64,000 nucleotides of DNA from Mumia sp. Pv4-285 (lineage in GTDB: Bacteria; Actinomycetota; Actinomycetes; Propionibacteriales; Nocardioidaceae), in assembly GCF_041320275.1 (NCBI RefSeq), contig NZ_CP162023.1:2232001-2296000 (forward strand), given 5' to 3'. Below the pieces are notes generated by a model. It was not told where the DNA came from. It made no database searches and worked only from the letters and a program-made list of their open reading frames with translations. Positions within the stretch are counted from its first letter, which is position 1, and every line of letters starts with the position of its first letter. This document shows positions 58,983 to 64,000 of this stretch, piece after piece. The position numbers were made by a program, and so were the translations under genes.

Positions 58983-59558
58983 TCAGATCCTGTCGTAGAC
59001 GAGCACGGCGTTGCCCCCGGGGAATGTCATGAGGTCGGTCAGGTCGAAGGAGACCGGCGCGAACGGCGCGCCGCCGAAGGCGGAGATCCCCGCGCCGGCG
59101 ACCACCGGGTAGCGCTTGACGATGATCCGGTCGATCTCCGGAAGCACCGCCGTGGCCAGCCTGCCACCGCCGGCGAGGTAGACGTCGAGGAGCGAGTCCT
59201 CGGCCTTGAGACCGCGTACGAGGGCGACCGGGTCGTCGCGCACGATCGTCACGTCGGCGGAGAGCTCCTCCTGCGTCGTGGAGACGACGTACTGGCGCAG
59301 GTGCGGGTACGGGCTGGTCATGCCGAGGGCGAGCCCGGGTTCGTAGGTCCGCCGACCCATCACGACCGTGTCGAAGTGGCGATTGGGGGCGTCGGTCAGG
59401 CCGAGCTGGGTCCTGCCCAGGGACGGAAGGACATCGGGGTACTCCTCGAGCATCCAGGCGGCGTACGCGTCGGACGAGGGAAAGAAGTCGACCTCGTCGT
59501 CAGGGCCGGCGATGAAGCCGTCGATGGAGAGGGCGACCAGGTAGGTGAGGCGTCTCAT
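58983..59558 (-). CDS. dihydrofolate reductase-fold (RibD C-terminal) protein
   Basis: A 191-residue RibD_C/DHFR-like protein. Motifs are RRLTYLVALSIDGFIAGPDDEVDFF at the start, VVMGRRTYEPGL, YVVSTTQEE, and DVYLAGGGRLATAVLPEIDRIIV. It probably binds NADPH; the substrate is unknown. The ATG at 59558 is chosen because the family starts MRRLTYL. Divergent from the LysR regulator at 59652 across a 93-base gap with a LysR-type dyad, so that regulator probably controls it. Confidence 0.88.
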   Translation of the reverse strand: MRRLTYLVALSIDGFIAGPDDEVDFFPSSDAYAAWMLEEYPDVLPSLGRTQLGLTDAPNRHFDTVVMGRRTYEPGLALGMTSPYPHLRQYVVSTTQEELSADVTIVRDDPVALVRGLKAEDSLLDVYLAGGGRLATAVLPEIDRIIVKRYPVVAGAGISAFGGAPFAPVSFDLTDLMTFPGGNAVLVYDRI

Positions 59559-59613
59559 GTCTCCAGGCTCGTCGGGGCCGGCGTCGGGACCAACACCGCT
59601 CTTTGGGAGGATC

Positions 59614-59631
59614 GATAACGCACTGGTGATC
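59614..59631. promoter_or_regulatory. candidate LysR operator dyad
   Basis: GATAAC (59614-59619) and GTGATC (59626-59631) form an imperfect inverted repeat with five of six bases matching around a 6-base centre. It is located in the divergent gap between the RibD-like reductase and the LysR gene, 21 bases before the LysR start codon. The assignment to this regulator is inferred. Confidence 0.4.
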
Positions 59632-59651
59632 GGAGCGGAGGTCGTACGGCG

Positions 59652-60542
59652 GTGGAGCTGCGGGACATCGAGATCTTCCTGACCCTGGCCGACGAGCTCC
59701 ATTTCGGGCGTACGGCCGAGCGCCTCAACGTGTCCCAGGCACGGGTCAGCCAGGCGATCGCCAAGCAGGAGCGCCGGATGGGCACCGTGCTGTTCGAGCG
59801 GACGAGCCGGCAGGTGAGCCTCACGCCGGTCGGGGCACGGTTGCGTGACGACCTGCGTCAGGGGTACGAGCTCATCCAGTCGGGCCTGGCGCTCGCGAGC
59901 CGGTCCGCCCGTACGCCTGAGGGGGTGCTCAGGCTGGCCACGATGGGAGCCGTCGGCAACGACATGCGCCCCGTGGTCGAGGCGTTCGTCGCGCGACATC
60001 CGACCTGCTCCGTCGAGCCTCGCGAGTTCCACTTCAGCGACCCGTTCGGCAGGCTGCGGCGCGGTGAGGTGGACGTCCAGGTGACCTGGCTGCCGGTGTC
60101 GGAGCCTGACGTGCGGGTCGGACCGCGCGTGCTGACCGAAGGCCGCGTCCTCGCGGTGGCGAGCAGCCATCCCCTCGCCACGAAGGGTGAGGTCTCGATC
60201 GAGGTACTCGGCGACGAGACGGTGTTCGACATCGGAGCGGAGGCACCCGGCTACTGGGAGCAGGCGATGCTGCCGCGCCGGACACCCGCCGGTCGGCCGG
60301 TCATCCGGGGCCGTGGAGTGCGCACGTTCCACGAGGTCCTGACGTGCGTCGCCGCGGGCGACGGCGTGACACCGGTGAACGCGCACGTGTGCCGCTACTA
60401 CACCATGCCGGGGGTGACGTACGTGCCCATCACGGACGTGCCGGACACCGAGTGGGCCCTGATCTGGCTCGCCGATCGGGAGACGCCCGAGATCCGCGCC
60501 TTCGCCGAGACCGCTCGCTCGCTCGGGACCCGAGCGCTCTGA
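59652..60542 (+). CDS. LysR-family transcriptional regulator
   Basis: A 296-residue LysR regulator. The winged HTH covers residues 1-60 (LADELHFGRTAERLNVSQARVSQAIAKQERRMGTVLFERTSR), and the effector-binding domain the rest. GTG start; RHGAEGT-type family start MELRDIEIFLTL fits. It is divergent from the RibD-like reductase, the usual target arrangement. The effector is unknown. It ends only four bases from the end of the convergent alpha/beta hydrolase gene. Confidence 0.92.
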   Translation: MELRDIEIFLTLADELHFGRTAERLNVSQARVSQAIAKQERRMGTVLFERTSRQVSLTPVGARLRDDLRQGYELIQSGLALASRSARTPEGVLRLATMGAVGNDMRPVVEAFVARHPTCSVEPREFHFSDPFGRLRRGEVDVQVTWLPVSEPDVRVGPRVLTEGRVLAVASSHPLATKGEVSIEVLGDETVFDIGAEAPGYWEQAMLPRRTPAGRPVIRGRGVRTFHEVLTCVAAGDGVTPVNAHVCRYYTMPGVTYVPITDVPDTEWALIWLADRETPEIRAFAETARSLGTRAL

Positions 60543-60545
60543 GCG

Positions 60546-61334
60546 TCAGAGGGCGGTGGTGGCGTCCGACCGTCGACGCGACCACCACTGCTGGACGGCG
60601 TCGACCGCCGGCCCCGGCGACTTCGCCCACGAGAGGTGGTCGATCCGAGCACCGGCCGGCGCGGCGTCGCGGCGGTAGTCCCACCAGGTGACGGACTCGT
60701 CCTGCACGGGCCGCACGAGCGCGCGTGCCGCTCGTGGGACGGACAGGACATCGCCCTCGACCTGGAGGACGAAGGTGGGCGTGTCCAGGACCTCGCGGGG
60801 GAGCCGCCCCTCGGGGTACGGGAAGCGCCTGCGGCGGACCAGGCGCGACCACTGCCGCATGAGGGTTCGCGGCTGCGGCCCGCCGAACCCCCACGCGGGC
60901 CAGTAGCCGTACAGCGCCGTCACGGGCGGCACGGCTGCGGCGAGCGCCCAGATGCCCCAGAAGCGCTTGCCGTAGCGGCGGTAGTACGGCTCGGAGGCGC
61001 CAGCGAGGACGAGCCCGTCGACCCTGCCCCCGTCGAGTGCGTAGCCGAGGGCCACCTGCCCGCCCAGGCTGTGGCCGAGCACCACGACCGGGATGTCGGG
61101 GTGCTGTGCGCGGAACCGTGCGATGTGCTCGCCGAGGGCGGCCACGAGCTGGGCGTAGCCCCAGTCGTTGTGCCGCGTCGGTGCCTCGGTGTCACGGTCG
61201 ATGCCGCGGGCGGCGAGGGTGCAGGAGCTCCAGCCGATCGCCTCGATCGCCGCGGCCAGCTCGCGGTAGTAGGCCGAGTGGACCCCCATCGCGGGCGCGA
61301 TGACGACGTGGGGGCAAGACGGGTCAGTGTGCAC
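60546..61334 (-). CDS. alpha/beta hydrolase (serine type)
   Basis: A 262-residue alpha/beta hydrolase. The nucleophile elbow GHSLGG has Ser89, and the N-terminal region has VVIAPAMGVHSAYYRELAAAI. FVLQVEGDVLSVPRAARA lies in the late acid-loop region. A His near the C-terminus (RIDHLSWAKSPG) is a candidate catalytic residue. The sequence is close to the YheT/serine aminopeptidase-like group; the substrate is unknown. GTG start at 61334. The broken aldo/keto reductase lies directly upstream in the same direction. Confidence 0.85.
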   Translation of the reverse strand: MHTDPSCPHVVIAPAMGVHSAYYRELAAAIEAIGWSSCTLAARGIDRDTEAPTRHNDWGYAQLVAALGEHIARFRAQHPDIPVVVLGHSLGGQVALGYALDGGRVDGLVLAGASEPYYRRYGKRFWGIWALAAAVPPVTALYGYWPAWGFGGPQPRTLMRQWSRLVRRRRFPYPEGRLPREVLDTPTFVLQVEGDVLSVPRAARALVRPVQDESVTWWDYRRDAAPAGARIDHLSWAKSPGPAVDAVQQWWSRRRSDATTAL

Positions 61335-61345
61335 GAAGGAGGAGT

Positions 61346-62058
61346 CTAGGACGCGGTGGCGTCAGACGGCTCTGCGAGGGCGTCGAGCCGACGGAGGTGG
61401 TCGGGTTCCAGCGCCAGGCCGGCTGCCGCGACGTTCTCCTCGAGGTGCTCCACCCGCGTCGTACCCGGGATCGGAAGGACGACGGGAGAGCGGGCGAGCA
61501 GCCACGCGACGGCGACCTGAGCGGGCGTCGCGCCGAGCTCGTCCGCCACGGCGGCGACGGCGACCCCCGACTCCGTCGTTGCTCCGGCAACGGGACGCCA
61601 GGGCAGGAAGGCGATCCCGGCCGCCTCGCACGCCTCGAGCGCAGCGCGCCGAGCTGGTCGGCCAACGGTGTCGCGGGATCGAGGCGATGGAGCTGGAGCA
61701 GCTCGATCCGGTCGAGGCGCAGCCGCCGGAGCGCCGCTGCCATGTGATCTCGCAGCGCCTCGGGGCGGGCATCGTGGGTCCAACCAGTCGTCTCGGTGGA
61801 GCGGACGATGCCGACCTTCGTGGCGACGAGCAGATCGTCGGGATACGGGTGGAGCGCCTCGGCGAGCAGCTCCTCGTTCGCGCCCCACCCGTACATGTGG
61901 GCGGTGTCGATCAGGGTGATGCCGAGCTCGACCGCCCGCTGCGCCACGGCGACCGAGGCGGCTCGCGCCTCGGCCGGTGCGGTCGGCAGCCGCATGGCGC
62001 CGAAGCCCAGCCTCCCCACCTCGAGATCGCCGCCGATGCGGAACGTCCCGGCCGTCAT
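61346..62058 (-). pseudogene. aldo/keto reductase broken by an internal deletion and frameshift
   Basis: The first 140 codons encode a good aldo/keto reductase start: GGDLEVGRLGFGAMRLP, catalytic Asp51 and Tyr56 (DTAHMYG), Lys81 (VATKVG) and His124 (LQLHRLD). At about 61638 this frame turns into Arg-rich nonsense. The family C-terminus continues in another frame (LEACEAAGIAFLPWRP, PGTTRVEHLEENVAAAG, LAEPSDA) to 61346. About 40-50 family residues between these parts, including the usual GLSN block, are missing. The ATG still overlaps the fdhD stop. A sequencing or assembly error remains possible. Confidence 0.8.
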
Positions 62059-62894
62059 CGGCCGACCTCGCCGGCACGGTCCGCGTAGACGACGACGCGG
62101 CCGTCGCGGGCGAACCCGGCGAGCGTCGTCCCCGTGCGGTCGCAGAGCCTGGCCGCGAGCGTCGTCGGTGCTCCGACACCGACCACCGCGCCGACCCCGG
62201 CGACGACCGCCTTCTGGACGATCTCGAAGCCGATCCGACCGCTGGTGCACAGGGCGAGACCGGCGGTCGCGATCCCTTCGAGAAGCACGTGGCCGTTCAC
62301 CTTGTCGACGGCGTTGTGGCGCCCCACGTCCTCGCGCACCACCACCGTGGCCCCGTCGGAGGCGAACAGCCCTGCGGCGTGGGCGCCTCCGGTCCGGGCG
62401 AAGTGCCGTTGATCGCGTCGCAAGGCGTCCGGCAAGGCGGCAAGATCAGCCGGTGACCAGGAAGGCGTCTCCTCACCGCGCTCCGGCAGCCGTTGGACGA
62501 GGTCCTCGACCTCGTCCAACGAGTCCGTGCCGCAGACCCCGCAGGCCGACGTCGCACGCAGGGACCGCTCCTTCCAGCCGCGCGCCGCCGGACGAGCGAG
62601 GGCCACCGTCACCACGTTGAACCGCTGCTCGTCGGTGAGCGTGGCATCCGTGCAGTACGCGATGCCCGCCAGGTCGTCGCGGCCCCCGATCACGCCCTCA
62701 GCGAGGACGAGACCGGCCGCGAGGTCGAAGTCGTTCCCCGGCGTGCGCATCGTCACGCCGAGGCGGCGGTCGGGCGATCCCGGCGCGGCGATGCGGATCT
62801 CCAGCGGTTCCTCGGCGATCAGCCGGTCCTCGTGCGCTCGCGGGACGCCGCCGACCCATTCGACGACGCGGCGCCGCGACGTGGGTGCGGTCAT
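62055..62894 (-). CDS. fdhD: formate dehydrogenase accessory sulfurtransferase
   Basis: A 279-residue FdhD. It passes sulfur from the cysteine desulfurase to the molybdenum cofactor of formate dehydrogenase. The Cys118-x2-Cys121 motif is in ATSACGVCGTDSL. Other marks are EEPLEIRI, MRTPGNDFDLAAGL, FVREDVGRHNAVDKV-type region (VVREDVGRHNAVDKVNGH), and CTSGRIGFEIVQKA. Full length. No formate dehydrogenase gene lies in this window. It overlaps the broken aldo/keto reductase by ATGA and is divergent from the acyl-CoA dehydrogenase. Confidence 0.95.
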   Translation of the reverse strand: MTAPTSRRRVVEWVGGVPRAHEDRLIAEEPLEIRIAAPGSPDRRLGVTMRTPGNDFDLAAGLVLAEGVIGGRDDLAGIAYCTDATLTDEQRFNVVTVALARPAARGWKERSLRATSACGVCGTDSLDEVEDLVQRLPERGEETPSWSPADLAALPDALRRDQRHFARTGGAHAAGLFASDGATVVVREDVGRHNAVDKVNGHVLLEGIATAGLALCTSGRIGFEIVQKAVVAGVGAVVGVGAPTTLAARLCDRTGTTLAGFARDGRVVVYADRAGEVGR

Positions 62895-62944
62895 GCTCCC
62901 AGCCTATGTCCGGACCGGTGGGGCACCAGGTCTAGCATCGAATC

Positions 62945-64000
62945 ATGACGATGCACCGGCCGCCCGCTCTCGACCCGGCCGATCCGCTCGGGATCGACGA
63001 CCTCCTGGATCCCGAGGAGGTGGCGATCAGGCAGAGCGTCCGCACGATGCTCGACGCCGAGGTCGAGCCGTACGTCGCCGAGTGGTTCGAGTCGGGCGAC
63101 CTGCCGGCCCGTGACCTGATGCGGGCGTTCGGCAAGCTCGGCCTGCTCGGCATGCACCTCGACGGCTACGGGTGCGCCGGCACCAGCGCGACCGCCTACG
63201 GTGTCGCCTGCCTGGAGCTGGAGGCGTCGGACTCCGGCGTCCGATCGATGGTGTCCGTGCAGGGGTCGCTCGCCATGTACGCGATCTGGGCGTACGGGAG
63301 CGAGGACCACAAGCAGACCTGGCTGCCGCGGATGGCCACCGGAGAGGCCGTCGGGTGCTTCGGACTGACCGAGCCCGACGCGGGTTCCGACCCGGCGAGC
63401 ATGCGTACGCACGCGCGTCAGGACAGCGGTGGCGACTGGCTCCTCAACGGCTCGAAGATGTGGATCACGAACGGCTCGCTCGCCGACGTCGCCGTGGTGT
63501 GGGCGCAGACGGAAGGTTCCGACGGCGGCTCACAGGTCCGCGGGTTCGTCGTCCCGACCGACACACCGGGCTTCACCGCCACCACCATCAAGCACAAGAT
63601 GTCGCTGCGGGCGTCTGTCACGTCCGAGCTCGTGCTGGACGGCGTACGCCTGCCTTCGGACGCCGTCCTTCCTGAGGTGAGCGGTCTGCGCGGACCGCTG
63701 TCGTGCTTGAGCGAGGCGCGCTACGGCATCGTGTGGGGTGCGATGGGCGCCGCCCGGGCGTCGTACGAGGCGGCGCGTGACTATGCGGCCACCCGTACCC
63801 AGTTCGGGGCGCCGATCGCCGCCTTTCAGCTGACCCAGGAGAAGCTCGCGACGATGTCGCTGGAGCTGAACAAGGGCATCCTGCTCGCGCTCCACCTGGG
63901 TCGTCGCAAGGACAGGGTCGGTCTGCGGCCGGAGCAGGTCAGCTACGGCAAGCTCAACAACGTCCGTGAGGCGCTCGAGATCTGCCGGACGGCGCGGACG
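62945..64000 (+). CDS. acyl-CoA dehydrogenase, glutaryl-CoA type, 3' end cut off
   Basis: The visible 352 codons run off the right edge. FAD motifs are GCFGLTEPDAGSDP near 140 and KMWITNGSLADV near 175, then RYGIVWGAMGAARASYEAA near 260 and RTQFGAPIAAFQLTQEKLA. The pattern is closest to glutaryl-CoA dehydrogenases, which convert glutaryl-CoA to crotonyl-CoA in lysine and tryptophan breakdown. The catalytic Glu lies beyond the window, so the assignment is not final. TAGCAT at 62933-62938 ends six bases before the ATG, which suggests a leaderless start. Divergent from fdhD. Confidence 0.9.
   Translation, partial: MTMHRPPALDPADPLGIDDLLDPEEVAIRQSVRTMLDAEVEPYVAEWFESGDLPARDLMRAFGKLGLLGMHLDGYGCAGTSATAYGVACLELEASDSGVRSMVSVQGSLAMYAIWAYGSEDHKQTWLPRMATGEAVGCFGLTEPDAGSDPASMRTHARQDSGGDWLLNGSKMWITNGSLADVAVVWAQTEGSDGGSQVRGFVVPTDTPGFTATTIKHKMSLRASVTSELVLDGVRLPSDAVLPEVSGLRGPLSCLSEARYGIVWGAMGAARASYEAARDYAATRTQFGAPIAAFQLTQEKLATMSLELNKGILLALHLGRRKDRVGLRPEQVSYGKLNNVREALEICRTART

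Overview
The window is high-GC DNA (roughly 70% by eye) packed with genes. It has many GTG starts, many 4-base ATGA/GTGA gene overlaps, a TTAGG-type iron box, and the cell-division/glycine-cleavage gene string typical of Actinobacteria. Together these point to a chromosomal segment of an actinomycete. Nocardioidaceae or another Propionibacteriales member is my best guess, but that is inference from gene content only. I see no rRNA, tRNA, insertion sequence, prophage or CRISPR array. No stretch over about 220 bases lacks a gene.

Layout. 1-8,064: a catabolic/regulatory mosaic with a cut-off alpha/beta hydrolase coupled to a WYL regulator, an epoxide hydrolase, a methyltransferase and VOC protein opposite a second WYL regulator, a quinone-type oxidoreductase and an aldehyde dehydrogenase. 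8,131-16,644: an M23 lipoprotein, an APC permease, a degenerate GH16 protein coupled to a MalY-type lyase, a DUF222/HNH protein, a DUF1304 membrane protein, a zinc alcohol dehydrogenase and a catalase-like orphan. 16,695-18,438: tryptophan 2,3-dioxygenase with an amidohydrolase.

18,498-26,518 is the most interesting block. A six-gene hydroxamate siderophore operon (desA-desB-desC-desD, a cytoplasmic penicillin-acylase-type enzyme and a second GNAT) sits behind an IdeR/DmdR-type iron box. Every junction in it is a 4-base stop/start overlap. The last two genes suggest an acyl-modified (for example aryl-acylated) desferrioxamine product.

26,587-38,000: a membrane protein with an asparaginase, an animal-type heme peroxidase, an M20 peptidase with an MFS exporter, a VTT membrane protein, a NarL-type two-component system, a DUF72 protein and a Thr/Ala-rich secreted protein. 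38,129-43,847: an ADP-glucose-pyrophosphorylase-like protein, a copper block (YcnI, CopC, CopD-CtaG fusion) and superoxide dismutase.

44,023-52,620 is a conserved actinobacterial core: CDP-alcohol phosphatidyltransferase, two DUF881 proteins around the small basic protein, gcvH, the FHA protein GarA/OdhI, the MerR regulator FtsR, a DUF151 nuclease and a second MerR. A glycine riboswitch and gcvP follow. This links central nitrogen/TCA signalling, glycine cleavage and division control.

52,617-64,000: two serine hydrolases, an ABC exporter with its two-component system, a RibD-like reductase opposite a LysR regulator, an alpha/beta hydrolase, a broken aldo/keto reductase coupled to fdhD, and a cut-off glutaryl-CoA-type dehydrogenase. 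Many start codons lie 5-7 bases after a TAGNNT hexamer, which suggests frequent leaderless transcription.
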